This document shows positions 21,492 through 35,483 of a stretch of 64,000 bases of DNA, one piece after another. Every line of letters begins with the position of its first letter. The first letter of the stretch is position 1. Source of the stretch: Garcia nutans (lineage: Eukaryota; Streptophyta; Magnoliopsida; Malpighiales; Euphorbiaceae). A program made the position numbers and the translations under genes. A model generated the notes under the pieces. That model was given only the letters and a program-made list of their open reading frames with translations. It did not search any database and had not been told where the DNA came from. The DNA lies in the NCBI GenBank assembly GCA_947685225.1, contig CANTUV010000009.1:1178001-1242000 (forward strand), read 5' to 3'.

Positions 21492-24060
21492 GAAAATTGA
21501 TTGATAATGCTTGTATAGGTAGTGAAAATTGCTGAGTTATACAAGCTGCAAAATTACTAAAAACAACTAGGATTATGATACTTATGACCTTTCATAACAG
21601 GGTAACTTACGAGACAAACATAGGAAAAACTGCACTTAAAGAACAGGTGGATTCATGGCAATCTTTACGGGTATGCAGAATCTTTTGGATACATGGATAG
21701 AAGTGTACTAGATTTAATTGCTGCGCCATAATAGATTACTATAACTTGTTATCTATATGGCTTGAGCATGGTTTGCGATAGTAGCCTTCTATATATGGCT
21801 TTCTTTAAGCAATCACCTACAAGAATAGGTGTTAGAACAGCATGGTTTTTAGCTGCTGGTATTCTCTTTGAAGTTTGTAGGTACACACTTTGCTATATAA
21901 CTAGAAATGCTGTATAAGCCCTGCGATTGCTAGTAGTTAGCATCGCTTCTCTGCTAACTAGTTATGCTATGTATAACCCTGTTCTGGTAGTGAGAATTAA
22001 GTTAAGAGGTAGTCATTTTGCCACTCGCAGGCTAGCAATTCCTTTGAGATACTTATTTTTTCGAACTAGAACGGATTGGAACCTGAAGTAATAGTTATAT
22101 TTTTCTGTGTTCGGATATTTTTTTTTTTTTGAGCATCCCCCTTGAGATTTTTGTGTTTTTCGGTGTAAGAAATTTTCTTCTGCCTCCTGCACAAGACAAG
22201 CAAGTGGTGTTGTGCAGTATGGGGCTTTTGCACAATGTTAATTGAACAGAATAGGTTCTGTACGTTGACATTGGAAAAAACAAATGTTGTGGATTTTACT
22301 ATAGAGCTTTTGATGGATGACTCTTGCAGTGTGGTCCTGGGCTTTGATTTATTGAATTTTTTGGCGGATGAGCAACAAGGAAATTTGTTACTCCGAAGTG
22401 TGACTAGAAATATTAAATTCTAAATTTTTGAGCTGTTAATTATTAGTAAAATAAATAAATTAATTTGGTTTCAAATGAATTTTGATCAAAATTTTAATTT
22501 TTCATTTCCCAGAATTTCATTTTTATCGCATATTTCAAATCTTTTTTTTCATAAAAGAAAAAAAAAGAAGAAAATATCTAAATATAGTAACCTATTAAAT
22601 GGGGTTTAGTTGATCTCTCTCTGTGCCAAAACTTGGCCCAATCCAACATCTCTATAATTATGCTTTTATAAAGGATACACAGAAGGCGACATTTCTCTTA
22701 CTGTCAAAGATTAGGTTAAGATAAGATTGCATGTTGGTGTATATTGCATAGTATTGGTAGAGAAGATCAGGTTGCTTGCTTGTACACTTGACATATGTGA
22801 ACCCTGTTATTTATTTATTTTTTTTTTAAGAATTATACAATTTTGGACTGTATCCTCCTTTTTCTGACCCCTCTTTAAACAAGGTGGTAAAATATATATT
22901 TATATAATTGTTGGACCAAACTTTTCCATTTCCAAGGGACACCTGACCCTAAAGAATCACACTGATTCTCTGGGTTTTGATTCCTGAAATCTAAGGATGT
23001 GTTTTTTTTATAGAAAATAATTTTTACTTTTTAAATTTTTTAAAAAATTAAAATATTTATTTTTTACAGAAAATTTTAAAAATATATTTATTTAGTAGAA
23101 ATAAATAATAATTTTTTAATGTTCATATAAAAATTTTGTATTTTTCATATTAGAAAAATTTGACTATTTATATATAAAAAAATCAAATAACATCTTAGAT
23201 ATTTCTGAAAATGTTTATAAAAGGTTGTTCAACTTTTGTGTTTGTGGAAGAAAATGTTTATAAAACATCTTAAATATTAATAAAAGGTTGTTCAATTTTT
23301 GTGTTTTTTTTTTCTCTATCAATTTTAGTTCTGAAAAATCTAAAAAAATAACTAAATTTTAAGTCAATTAGTATCGATTACATGAATGAAAATGAAATGT
23401 TTTAATTATTAATTGTACATTAAGTCTATGTTCACTAGACCAAACTTCAATTGGCTTTGCAACTTGGCTGTTGTCTTTTTGATCTCTTGATTCCCTCTGT
23501 CATTCCACTGACCTTTCCAGAAAATTAAAATCAAGTACTTCACACATAAATCAAAATTTAATTTTAATGAAACAAGTGGCCCGCAGCTCAATCAATTGAG
23601 CTTGTTTTTACAATAAAAATAAAATAATTTTTTTAAAACTATATAGTAAATATTAAATTAAAATAAAACAAGACCATTGAAATAAAATCTAGTATTCCAA
23701 ATTTATACATCAATTCATCAAATAGTATAAAATTTGGAGCTTCTCGCCGTCTTCTTCTTTCTGCGACCGTTAACTTAACTCAGCACAGTTTTCAGAATCT
23801 GAATGCATTTCTTACATACTTCAAAAAATCTGGCGTATACATTTAATTTTATAAACTCATTATTTGTCTTTTTTTTCTTTTATTCTGTCATAATTCTGGC
23901 ATTAAAACAAATATTTTAATTTATTTCCCCTTTAGCTTAAGCAAAGCGTTGATTCATAGTACTAAACTACAAAACAGCACCATTACTAAACCATCCTTAC
24001 TCTGGTTAATTTTGGTGCATGTGCTCTGCTCATAAATAAGCAAATAATTCAATCAACTAT
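21492..24060. other. Intergenic stretch upstream of the first thaumatin-like gene
   Basis: Moderately to strongly AT-rich. The ORFs at 22095-22283, 22235-22423 and 23409-23591 show no domain or conserved pattern. I see no gene. Confidence 0.5.
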
Positions 24061-24071
24061 GTCCTCTAACT

Positions 24072-24226
24072 CTATAAATAGGTCACCATGGTCCATACTC
24101 CTCCCACATGAATTCCACCTTTTTCCATAACTGCTTTCTAATACTTTAGTACTATCTATACGCATATAAAATCCAAAATTTTATACCATTTAATTGCAAA
24201 TCATTCTTGATCTTTCTCCTCCTACA
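24072..24226 (+). promoter_or_regulatory. TATA box and leader of thaumatin-like gene 1
   Basis: A canonical CTATAAATAG lies at 24072-24081, about 155 bp before the start codon. An ATG at 24088 is too close to the TATA box to be within the transcript. Confidence 0.65.
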
Positions 24227-25906
24227 ATGGCCTTTCTTCACTTACACATTCCTTTCCTCTTTCTTTGCTTTCTTCTTATGTTTTCAGGTAATACTTACCT
24301 TTAATCATTTCATTTTTTATATCGATAAATGGGTTCAAGTAATTCTGATCATTAATTGGATCAATAAACGAGTTCATCTTTTTCTTTATTGATTAAGTTT
24401 TGTATTTGATATTCGTGTTTTTAATATGAATTTGGAAATATTTATTCGCTAGATTATGTTTATGTTTCGGCGTGCTTTATGTAATGTTTTTTTAATTTTA
24501 TATGATTTCTTGTATTATATAGGGGTATATTCAGCTACATTTACAACCACAAACAAGTGCAGCTACCCTGTTTGGCCAGGAATACTTTCAAACGCCGGCA
24601 CCGAACAACTCTCTACCACCGGCTTTGCTCTTCAACCACACGAATCAAACTCTGTCACAATCCCAGCTTCCTGGTCAGGCCGTTTATGGGGTCGAACACT
24701 TTGCACTGAAGATTCCACCACTGGAAAATTCACTTGCTTAACCGGTGATTGTGGCTCTTCCAATATTCAATGCTCCGGTGATGGTGCTGCCCCTCCAGCC
24801 ACTCTTGCAGAATTTACTCTTAATGGAGCAAATGGTCAAGATTTTTACGACGTCAGCCTTGTTGACGGTTATAATCTGCCAATGGTAATAACACCACAAG
24901 GTGGAGCCGGTGGCAATTGCACAATTACTGGTTGTTCTGTGGAATTGAACAATGCTTGTCCAACGGAGCTTAAGGTGATGAACGGTGGAGATGGCGAAAG
25001 CGTGGCGTGTAAAAGTGCCTGTGACGCGTTTGAGAACCCAGAATATTGCTGTAGTGGCGCTTATGGAAATCCTAATACTTGCAAGCCTAGCTCTTACTCT
25101 GAATTCTTTAAAAATGCTTGTCCTAAAGCTTATAGCTATGCTTATGATGATGGAACTAGCACTTTTACCTGTGCCGGCGCCGATTATACCATAACATTTT
25201 GTCCTTTACCATCCACCAGGTAAATTACTATTATTATTGCTATTATAGTTCACCTCCATTAAGAAAAATTTAAGCCGGGTTTAGATAAAATAACAGGAGT
25301 CTTTATTTTTATTTTGAATTCAAATTAATGAGTATAAAATAATCCCAAAATTTGGGAGAAATTATTTTATCCTTTAATGAATTTATTCGACGTATTTAAA
25401 TTAGTTTGTATTTAAATTAATTATATTTCTTTATTTTATGCGCTCTGACACATTTAAATTAGTTTGTAATCACTATTACATATCTAAATTAGTCTATAAT
25501 ATCCAAATATCACAAATGTGATATTCTATAATTAAGAAAAGAAAATGTTAGCAAGTCAATTCTCTAAAATTTTTAAGGCATTTTAAACTGAAAAGGGTCG
25601 GTTGTTTGTTATAGGATGTGACCATTCTCTACTTTTGGTTCTCTGAATATTATAAATTCCAAGCACGTCTTATAATTTTTTTTTTCCTTTACAACACAAA
25701 AAACAAGTTAAAATTTCAATTTCCAATTTCCAATTTGCTAAAATCTAAATTCAATTTGCCTATGTTGCAGTCTAAAGTCGGCAAATGGGCAGTACCCAGA
25801 AGCGGTGCAAGTCTCTGCCGGCCGTTCTACCACCGCATCATCATATTTCATTGGCGGTGCAATCACTATTATGGTGGCAATTTGGCAGTTGTGGCAACTC
25901 TTTTAA
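24227..25906 (+). CDS. Thaumatin-like protein 1 (PR-5 family) with C-terminal hydrophobic tail
   Basis: A secreted thaumatin-fold protein. Exons are 24227-24287, 24523-25219 and 25771-25906, with GT-AG introns of phase 1 and phase 2, giving 894 nt and 297 residues. Residues 1 to ~24 are a strongly hydrophobic signal peptide, and the mature part starts near A-T-F-T-T-T. The family signature G-x-F-x-C-x-T-G-D-C-x6-C is at 88-104. The acidic-cleft positions include E117, D130 and D135, and the disulfide-rich C-D-A-F...Y-C-C-S-G-A-Y and T-F-T-C...T-F-C-P blocks are intact. Exon 3 adds a Ser/Ala-rich spacer and a terminal hydrophobic run (I-G-G-A-I-T-I-M-V-A-I-W), so the protein is probably GPI-anchored or membrane-bound rather than fully secreted. 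Family roles are defence and cell-wall glucan binding; the exact role is unknown. Without splicing the frame would stop just after the domain, at 25221. Confidence 0.93.
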
Positions 25907-26410
25907 CTGTATAAAAAATATAATATATTATTTTCTCGCAAGTGGGTGAGTTTCGTTCATTGAATTTGTCAAAAAACTTCTGCCAAATTACGAGAAAATT
26001 GCTGCTACAAAATCAAAGGCAGACAGCTTAGAAATGATGGGATTGGAATATTAATTAAGTAAGACTGCAATTGGTATCAAAATCTAATGATTTTGTTTAC
26101 CATTTAAAATTGTATGAATTTTGGTGGAAGATAGGGATGGAAAATGGCGAAACATAACACAGTGGGAAAAAGAGTAACCAATCTGCATCAGCAATCACGT
26201 TTCTGATTTGGACAGACTTTTTTAAATTAAGATTGGAGAGGAAAAGACGAAAAGTGAGTGCAGAGTGGCCATTTTAATTAATTTCGTTTTATTTAATTTT
26301 TATTTTTATTTTGAGAAAATGTAATATATTTTATTTTAATTATTTTTCGTAATACGATGATTATGTTCGCTAGCTTTGCCTATTAATGTCAACTTTGATT
26401 ACCTCACTTA

Positions 26411-26800
26411 GAGGGTATTTGGTTTAACTGTTTGATGCACCTGATAGAGATTTGAATTCCAAACAGCAGCTGTTTGGTAAAATTTGATGTTTGGTAAAAT
26501 TTTAAAACAACAGCTGATGGATGTTAGAAACCCCAAACAGCTGCTGTTTCAATAAGCTCCTACTCGGAGCTTTTTCATATCAGCTGATAGCTGATTCATA
26601 TTAATACTATATTAACCCTATTAAAATAAAATAAAAATTAATATTTATTAGATAATTATATGCTTATTGGTAATTTTACATTCAAACTGCAACAGCTATT
26701 GTATTTTTACCAAACACTAACTCGAATCAGCTACCAGCTATCCGCCACAGCAACCGCTATCAACTACCAGTTACCATGAACAGCTAAACCAAACAGACCC
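26411..26800. mobile_element. Tourist-like (PIF/Harbinger) MITE
   Basis: The terminal inverted repeats are GGGTATTTGGTTTAACTG at the left and CAGCTAAACCAAACAGACCC at the right, flanked by TTA on both sides (26408-26410 and 26801-26803), the usual 3-bp PIF/Harbinger duplication. About 390 bp, with no ORF. The interior has further inverted CAGCTG-rich blocks, such as AACAGCAGCTGTTTGG near 26462-26477. Two extra bases (GA) precede the left GGG. Confidence 0.8.
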
Positions 26801-26803
26801 TTA

Positions 26804-29197
26804 CATTGTTTCCTTTTAAGGCTTTGTATAAAAATATTTTAAAAAATAAAAATATGTTTAAAAAATATTCAATCTTTTTTACTTCATTTGAAATTTTCTC
26901 AAAATCTAAATGATGTATATTAAAAATTTTACATCTAATAACTGCATATTATATAATATATTAAAAATGTATAGTATATAATTTCATATTCATTGGAAGA
27001 TAAATTTTACTGTGAAATTTCCTTCATGTGTAGCCTACAATTTTTGTTCTTGATAATATTGGACATTAATTAACTCTTTTCATTACTTATGAATTGATTT
27101 ATACACCAATTTTTATTTACTTCTTTGTTCATTATTTCATATAAATATATATAATTTATTTCTAATTAAAATTAAAAATATTTTTTAGAATTTTTTTGAG
27201 TCATAAAATTAATATTTTTTTAAAAAATATTAAAAGATGACATATTATATCATTTTCTTTCCTATTAATTATTGATTTTTTTATCTAATTCAATCTTTTT
27301 ATATTCCCAAATAAGACAGTTGCAATTGCTGGTTCAAAAAATAATAATAATACAGTTGTTATTAATTTTGTTTAATAATATATGCATGGTGTAGGTTTAT
27401 TGCATGCCACCATATATAAGTTAATTATTCTCTTTAATATCTAGAGATGAAGGTTAATTATTCTCTAATAATATATATAATTAATTAAGATGCTTCTCTT
27501 TCGTGAGTGGTTTTATATTCTTGTTATTATTTAATTGTAACTTAATACTTTTGGGTGTTGATTTTAATATAATATCATTTTTTATGGTCACCCTTTATCT
27601 AGATTTAGATCATTTTTTTATTTAAATTTAATTAAGGGTTAGCAATTGTAGGTAAATCCATTTTTTATTTAATTGAATTAGTAATTAACATTATTGTATA
27701 TATCATTATCAAGAAGTTTATCTTTTAATTAATCTTGTATTTTTATAAAAAGTAAATTTAAAAAATTGTTCTCTTTATCATATGACAATTTAAATCTTAA
27801 CCAATAAAATGTAAAGCCAACTAACTTAATATCTTTCACTAACTTTAGATTAAATTTTGGAGAGTGCTGATTCAGAAATATCTCTTTTGAAAGTATTTAT
27901 ACATTTAATATATTTTTTCAGTCACTATTTTATGTGTGTATGTATTTTTATGTATTATTTCTTAAAAAATATATTTTTAAAATATTAAAAATATATTCTA
28001 TTTTTAGAAATATATACTTAACATATTAAAAATATATTAAATAATAAATATTTTTTAAAAAATAATAATATATAATATAATTTTTGCAACTAAGCAAGGA
28101 ATGTTAGATAGACAGATTTAAAAAACTTGCAGCATGGAGCACACCAATTAGGCCTAGAATGTGGCCTTTAGGCTGTCTATATATATGCTTTGACCCATGC
28201 ACTATCCTGTTTTTTGTTTTTTATTTTTGAAATCCAAACACTATTTTAAAAAAAAGTTAAAAGAAGAAGAAAATATCATAACAAGAAATGGAGGACAAAT
28301 GTGATTTGCTTACAGAAATATTTTATTTACATTCTTTTTCTTCCATTTATTTTTTTGAAGGAAAAGCTCAATGAGTTCAATGATGAATTTAGACTGCACA
28401 ATGTGAATGAGAAATAAGTCTATAATTTCTTTTCTTGATAACTTCCAATTTCAATAATTTAAGCATTGGAAAAAAATTGTGCAACTTGAATTTTTATTTA
28501 AGACAATATATATATATATATATAACACCAAATAAATAAGCGCATGATTATTATTTTTTTATAAAATTAATTTCCATTAAAAGAAAAAAGCAAATAAAAA
28601 AATACTTAATTACGATTCATTAAACCCAAACTAATAAATCTATCTTGTATATTCGACCTAACTCTCAATCCAAGCGAAAAACATAAATTTATTATAAAAA
28701 TAAAAGCAGTAGAATTAAAAAATAAAGAATCATAAACAATATAAGCGACCGTTCTAGTTTAACTAGAAGTATTAAGTTTAATTTTTTAGCTATATAATTG
28801 TGTTAAAACTTGATAGGAAAAATTTTATTATTCTTATGGTCTTATTCAATTTAACTATAAAAAAATAATTTATAAAAAAATATCATAGGCAATTGAATAG
28901 GAAATAGAAGTAAGATAGTTTTCAATCCATATCAAAACTTTTCCCCTATTGCAGTGCCAATTACAATTGTCAAAAGCTTCTTTAAGCAAGAGACGGTCTT
29001 TAAGAATAATTATCAATTCATTTATAGAATGGAATCCTACAATAATAGCATCTATGACCATCTTACAATCGAATTCCACGACTAATTAAAAAATGAAACT
29101 ATAAAAATAATATATATATATATTATTCAAAATGGATTTATAATTTGGGTGAATTTAAAGAGTAGTAATTAAAAGCTTTGTAAGTTTTGATGATATA
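26804..29197. other. AT-rich intergenic stretch with a LINE RNase H relic
   Basis: Apart from the fragment at 28870-29092, I see only AT-rich sequence, (TA)n tracts at about 28508-28523 and 29112-29122, and no gene. Confidence 0.5.
28870..29092 (-). pseudogene. RNase H-like (RVT_3) relic of a non-LTR retrotransposon
   Basis: The minus-strand ORF begins M-E-F-D-C-K-M-V-I-D-A-I and continues with L-K-D-R-L-L-L-K-E-A-F, the pattern of the plant RVT_3/RNase H fold (V-E-x-D-S-x-x-V-V). It then degenerates past a C-N-R-G-K-V that resembles the R-x-x-N-x-V-A-D block. Only ~70 codons survive and no flanking ends are visible. It could also be a stray host RNase H-like exon. Confidence 0.5.
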
Positions 29198-29199
29198 TA

Positions 29200-29453
29200 C
29201 TCTATCCATCTCATTTCAAAAGTCGTGTAAGAATGATGCACACAGATAAAAAATAATTATTCATTTTAAATTTTATAAAAATTTTATTGTAATTTACCTA
29301 AATAATATTTCTCATTTTATTTATTTTCTTTCATTAATTAATGAGGATAATACTAAAACTTTTTAATTAATATTTCTTTGAATTCTTAAAATTGACATTT
29401 GAAATAAAATAAAAAAAATATTTTACACGATATTTGAAGTGAAATGGAGGGAA
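29200..29453. mobile_element. Stowaway-like (Tc1/mariner) MITE
   Basis: The left end is CTCTATCCATCTCATTTCAA, and the right end (complement) is TTCCCTCCATTTCACTTCAA; about 21 of 28 terminal positions match. TA dinucleotides flank both ends (29198-29199 and 29454-29455). It is 254 bp with no ORF. Confidence 0.8.
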
Positions 29454-29523
29454 TATGATCTACTAAAAAGATGAAATGTAAATTTATCTAATCTTCCAAA
29501 GTTGCTTTTGTAATTAATATATT

Positions 29524-29553
29524 CTCATATATATATATATATATATATATAAT
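29524..29553. repeat. (AT)n microsatellite
   Basis: An uninterrupted TA/AT run of roughly 24 bp within an AT-rich context. Confidence 0.8.
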
Positions 29554-32500
29554 TAATTAATTAAGAAAAGTTTAACATTTTTTAGCCAATGAGCTTCATT
29601 ATCTTTCTAATCTCATTCGTGTCCATTAAATTGAGATTCAAATAAGTAAATGTTAAGAACGAATCTCAAAGGGATGAAAAGCAAAATGGAATTTAATTAG
29701 CTTTTTAACAAAAATAAGGAGAAAAGAATCCATGGATGAAATTGGCTTTTTTTATTTCTCCTTTTCCATAAAGTATCAATTTAAGGCAACCGACTAATAA
29801 TATTCTATATTATTAAAATATGAACAATCCCTCAATTTTATATATCTCTACCTTATTACGATTTTATTTCATTTTTTTGGCGTTCATTATTCGGTTTTAA
29901 TTAAAATATTAAACTAAATTAATAAAATTTAATTATTTTGGTAATAAGTATTTTGATTTTTAGTTTAATTTTATTTTTACTTTAGAAAATTATTAGTTTT
30001 GGTTTAGTTATATTAAAATTAGTAACTGAAATAGTTGAATTTTTATTTATTAATATATTAAATATAATTTTTATTAATAATATATATTTTTAATTTTTAT
30101 AATTATATTAACATATAAATAAAAATATTTAACTTATTATAAATTAATATTATTTAGGTCATTTGATTTTAATCAATGTAATCGAACTGAAAATACTTAA
30201 TTATGCGTTGTTTGATTATGATTTATTATTTTATTAATTTCAGTTATAATCAGTTATTATTTTAAAGATTTTAAAGATTTTGGTTAACTTAAATTTAAAT
30301 TTAATTAATTTGGTTTCATTAACTGAATATACACTCTTATTTTTAAGAAAAATAAATAAATAAATCAGTTAATCATAGAATGAATAAAAAATGCTCCTAT
30401 AAAATCGAAAAAATTATTGAATTCAAACATAGTCGAATCAAAGTACTTATTAATGAAAAATTTGTCATGGAAAGAGTTTGAAATTATGAGTGAGATTAAA
30501 TATATATACGTAATTCGTGGTTGAACTTGGAGTACGAGTCTCCATCATCATATGTTCGGAATTTATTTAATTTATGGTTAGAGCTAAGAGTCTGCGTTAG
30601 GCTGTGCTACCCAATCAATTTGTTTGATACTATTTAACTTGTACTCAATATTAGATTATGCATATATATATATATATATATTTTATTTTTATATTAATCA
30701 TTTATATGATTTATATTTAATCATTATGTGACATTTATTTATTATATATTTTTCTAAATCTTTTTAAGTGGCAATTGAATTAGAATTTTTGACAAAAATA
30801 TAAAAGAAATTAAAAATAATTCTAAATTTACTATATTTATAAAAAAAAAACTTACTAAAATATCATTATTTATAAAATATTTAACAAAATATCAGATTTT
30901 TATTAGTTTACAATGAGTTTATAAATTTTATAATGAGTTTATAATTAATTTACAATGAGTTTATAAATTTTACATAGTTTATAATGAATTTATAATGAGT
31001 TTATAAAAAAATGACTAAAATACTCCAGATAAAAAAATAAAAATTTATAAATATATAGTGAATGGTATTATTTTCCAATTGAATTAAGACAATTTTTAAA
31101 CCCAGCTGATACATGTAATTTTTGTAATACGGGCAATCTCAAGAGAATTTTTTAAAATAGTCCAAGGGACGAGGGACATTTATATAATTATTTGAAAGTT
31201 TATCACCAACCAAAAAAATTCACCATATGACAAAAATAAAATTTGAAAGTTTATCACTTATAAATTGAAAATAATTGAAATTTCAATTCAAATTAATGAT
31301 AAGTGGGATTTTAAGAATTAATTTTTACTCTAATATTAGGATGAATTTTTTAATATAGACTTAGAAGAGCTAATTTTAAAAGCTAACTATTAAAATTGAC
31401 GAACTGATTTCTATATTAATTATTTATATGATTTATATTTAATCAATGTCGGATATTTTTTTCATATATAGTTCATTAATTAATACTAAAATTTTGAGGC
31501 TAGATTGCATATATAGATTAACATTGATATAGTACTGAAGTTGATAATCTTTAAATTGGTAGTGTGTTAATTTGCATTATGTGAAAGAAACTAAATTAAC
31601 AAAAAATAATTAAATTCAGACTACGAATATGTTATAAAAAATTGAAATTTAAATTATTTAAGTGCATATGTCTGTATTAAAAAAAAATCAGTGAATTTGC
31701 CTGTAAATTAATAATTTTAAGAGACTACACTCTATACCATATTTTTTAACTTTTTTAAAAAATATTCTATGTTTTTGTATATCTTTGATATACTAAATGT
31801 ATACTTAATGTATATCTTTAAAAATGGAGTATATTTTTAATATATCAAATGTATACTAAAGATATATTCCAAAAAAGAGATATTTTTGAAATTCAAAATT
31901 GAAAAAAGAATATTTTTAAAATTAAAATTGAAAATAGGGTATTTTTAAAAATACTTTTATTTTTTAGGGTATTATATTAAAGCCCACAAAGCACAAGGAG
32001 ATAATTTAATTAATAATGAAATCAATAAAATTGAATGAATTACAAAATACAAAATTATTTATCGCACAAATTAATAAAAAAAAATGGAATTATACTTATG
32101 AAATTGTTGTTGTGCAGAATTTATTGTATCAAAAAAAAGAAATTAATCTTTATTTTTTGTTGGCTTTGTTAATTTAAGTTTATCTTCAAACTTTTACTTC
32201 ATTTGATGGCTCGAAAAATATTAATAAACTAATAATGTTGAGTATGAGGAATTCAAAAGTTCCAGCCGATGGTCGTAAATTAATGGAAAAGGTCGCAAAA
32301 GACTATGCATTTTCAAAAGCTAAATCATTGCTCATATGTAAAAAGAATAATTTCAATTTTTGTCTGAGGTATTATAATATTTTGCAGTGCAATTAATTAG
32401 TATTAAGGTAATCTCAATTCAGAATAAAATTATATATGTTAATTAATATATGGCGATAAATTATTATAAAAATATTTAGTATGCTAAATATTTTAGTGAT

Positions 32501-32774
32501 GGAAGTAATGAATATATTAATATATACATATTGTGATTTTAATATTTTTATATAATTATCAACATCTCTTAATTTAATATCTAGTAGTAATAATAATTTA
32601 ATAATATTTAAATAGATAATATTTTTTTATCCCGTTAAAATTGCCATCTTTATAAAAAATAAAATTTATTCTATTTAAATTATCACTTTATAAAATTAAA
32701 AAAATTAATTAGATTTTTTTCAATTATACTCTTATGATTAATGACTCAATTAATGAAATAAAAATATAATATTT
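29554..32774. other. AT-rich stretch without a gene
   Basis: Contains one member of the dispersed repeat at 31721-31975 and a cluster of TTTATAATGAGTTTATAA-type short repeats at 30895-31005. No coding or RNA gene was recognised. Confidence 0.5.
31721..31975. repeat. Dispersed repeat, copy 1
   Basis: About 255 bp from ACACTCTATACCATATTTTT to ACTTTTATTTTTTAGGGTAT. It matches 58527-58770 along its length, including the ATATACTAAATGTATACTTA-type blocks. The ends lack clear inverted repeats, so its class is unknown. Confidence 0.7.
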
Positions 32775-33050
32775 CTCTCTCTGTCTCGCTGAAATCGTCA
32801 TTTTTACAATAAAAAAAACTATACCTTCTAAATTGTCATTTTATGAAATTAAAAAAAAATTAATTAGTTTTTTTTAACTATACTTTTATCATTAATGACT
32901 GAATTAATAAAATAAGAATATAATATTAATGAATTAATAGATGTTATTTTAGTCTATTTAAAATAATTTTGTATAATATCTAAAAAATTTATTGACTTTT
33001 TAATAGGCGTGTATGAGCTAAAAGTGACTATTTCAGTATGACGGAATGAA
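32775..33050. mobile_element. Stowaway-like MITE, family 2 copy 1
   Basis: Left end CTCTCTCTGTCTCGCTGAAA; right end complement TTCATTCCGTCATACTGAAA, resembling the CTCCCTCCGTC Stowaway terminus. A TA follows the right end (33051-33052). A partial copy of its left half lies directly upstream at about 32625-32774, and a related element lies at 54622-54891. Confidence 0.7.
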
Positions 33051-33061
33051 TAAAAAATCAA

Positions 33062-33211
33062 AAAAATGTTAAATGCAGTTATTTTAGAGAATGATTGTTG
33101 AAAAATCTCTTTTTTATTAATTAAAAAATATTTATTATAAGTTAATTTATGAGAAGAGATATTATAATAAATATTTTTTAGCTTTTAAAGTGACTATAAT
33201 TAGTATTTTTT
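33062..33211. mobile_element. Hairpin MITE, copy 3
   Basis: Same family as 20523-20647 and 21087-21255. The ends are AAAAATGTTAAATGCAGTTA and TGACTATAATTAGTATTTTT, with inner arms built on TTAAAAAATATTTATTATAA and its complement. It begins only ~10 bp after the Stowaway-like MITE ends. Confidence 0.75.
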
Positions 33212-35483
33212 ATAAATTAATAAAAAATATTTTAATTTATTTAAAATAATTTTATATAATATTTAAAAAATTAAATAATTTTTTAAATAAATTTAAATGA
33301 GCTGAAAGGTGGTAATTTCATAATAATAATAAAAGAAAGAGTAGATAGTGAGAGGATTAAAATATGGGAAAGTTTTAACGACGGAATATTAAGAAAGAAA
33401 GTCAAAGGAAGATAGAAAATTTTATGTATAAAATATAATTAAGATAACATGGAAGGGGCGACATATCTACAAAGATGGCTTTAGTTTAATTACATAAGAG
33501 ATAAGGTTTATATATATATATATATATAATTCAAAGTGGCCTTTATCTTCTCTTTTTTCCCAGGATTAACGTACCAAAATTCATTACTTTTGTTAATACA
33601 AAAATATTCTTTTGTGATATATATCAATGCCACTGGTTCTTTTTACATGCACATGCATGTCCATATTACAAAAGCCCAGTCATAAGAAGTGTTTTAAGAC
33701 TTTTACATTATCACTTTTAGAAAATTATTATTATTATTATTCAATTCAATTTATTTTTATTTAATTTTAATAGTTTATATAAAATTAAAAATTTAATAAT
33801 TAATAAATTACATTTATAATTTTTAATTTTTTATAAATTAATTATATATTAATATAATTTAATAATATTAATTGATTTATATATATTTTTTAAAAATTTA
33901 ACAAGTTAAAAAGATATAAATATTCATAATAAATTAATTATAAATTAAATAATTTATTTATAATAATTATTAATTTATATATTTTTAAAAATTTAAACAT
34001 TAAATAATAAAATATATAATTTTTGATATTCATAATAAATTAATTACATATAGTAATTTATTTAAATAATTCATTTGATTAATAATTTATTTATAACAAT
34101 AGTTAATTTATATCTAACTTAAAAATTTAAATAATAAAATATATGACTTTTAACATTTTTAATAAATTAATTATATAGTAATAATTTATGTAATAATAAT
34201 ATTAATACTAATAATATCAATATAAATATATAATTCTAAATATTCCTACTTATATTTTTTTTCCTATTTTCATTAGGTTTTTAATTTCTTTTTTTCATTT
34301 TTTTAATTGAAAAGAGTGCCTTTTAATTTTCGGATCTTTTGCATAGGCTTTGTGCAGCTAAGAGGCGTTTTTTTTTTTTTTTTTTATCTCCTCTCATAAC
34401 TTTCTTTAAGCATTTTGCTTTAAATAAATAGCTTTTAATGAAAATGGTCATTTTCCCATTAACTGGTGTATCTTTACATTGAAAGCAAATGGAATATATA
34501 TATATATATATAAATTTTATATAAAAAAGTTATGAAAAATAGATGATTTATAGGCTGCCACGTAAATAAATAAATAAATATAAATTATAATTTTTTATAA
34601 TTTATTATTATAAAAATTAAAATTTAAAAGTCAAATATTTAAAAAGACAAAAGTAAAAAAATTAAAAGCCATGAATTTAAAAGATAATAAATAAATTAAA
34701 TATTATTTATTATTATTTAGAAAGTATAATTAATCAAGAAGTTAATAATTAATGGGCGAAAATTTTAAGAGTCAATAATTTTTTATTATCATGTCCAAAA
34801 AAATAATTTTTTATTATAAATATAAGCACCTAAATAAGAATTTTTCAACTCAAAGAATTACATATATAATAATAATTAGTTTGAATTAAAAGAAAATATT
34901 TTTATTTTTTTTCTCTTTTTTTAAGGAAGAAATAATTTATTCTATTTTTACTAAAGTTGTGCAAGTAGTTTTTTTTAACGAGGCAAATGATATAAACATA
35001 TATATATATATATATATATAATGGATAAGTGATAAAAATTAATTTAATGCAATTTATCAATATTTTTAGAGTTTCTATATATATTCTATGATCATAAGTA
35101 ATTTTCTTTCTTACATTCTAATTTATTATATCTAATATATAATGAGATTCTGGAATATATAGTAGAATAATTTTTCAATTCATTATTTATTAATCTATGT
35201 TTTTATTTAATATTTTCAATTTATTAATTTAATCTATTGACTATTGTTATAAAAAATTATTTATGTCAAAAATTAGTTATGCTCTTAATCAATTAAAAAA
35301 ATTATATATGCTCGTCGCGCAAGTCATTGACTAGTAAATGTATATATATTAATAATTATCATTATTGGATAATTTCTATCCTAAAACTTGCATAAATTAT
35401 ATTATTTCAAGGTAATTTGGAACTTGAAAGTCACTATTTATTTTATTAATTAACTTTTGAAATTAATTTTTTTATTACCATCT
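33212..35483. other. AT-rich stretch without a gene
   Basis: Extreme AT content with (TA)n tracts near 33510-33527, 34495-34513 and 34999-35021, and a T17 run around 34367-34385. No gene, RNA or element ends recognised. Confidence 0.5.

Noticed and set aside
22095..22423. Overlapping ORFs with some non-random look
   Set aside because: Short, no conserved pattern, no splice partners or start context; not supported as a gene.
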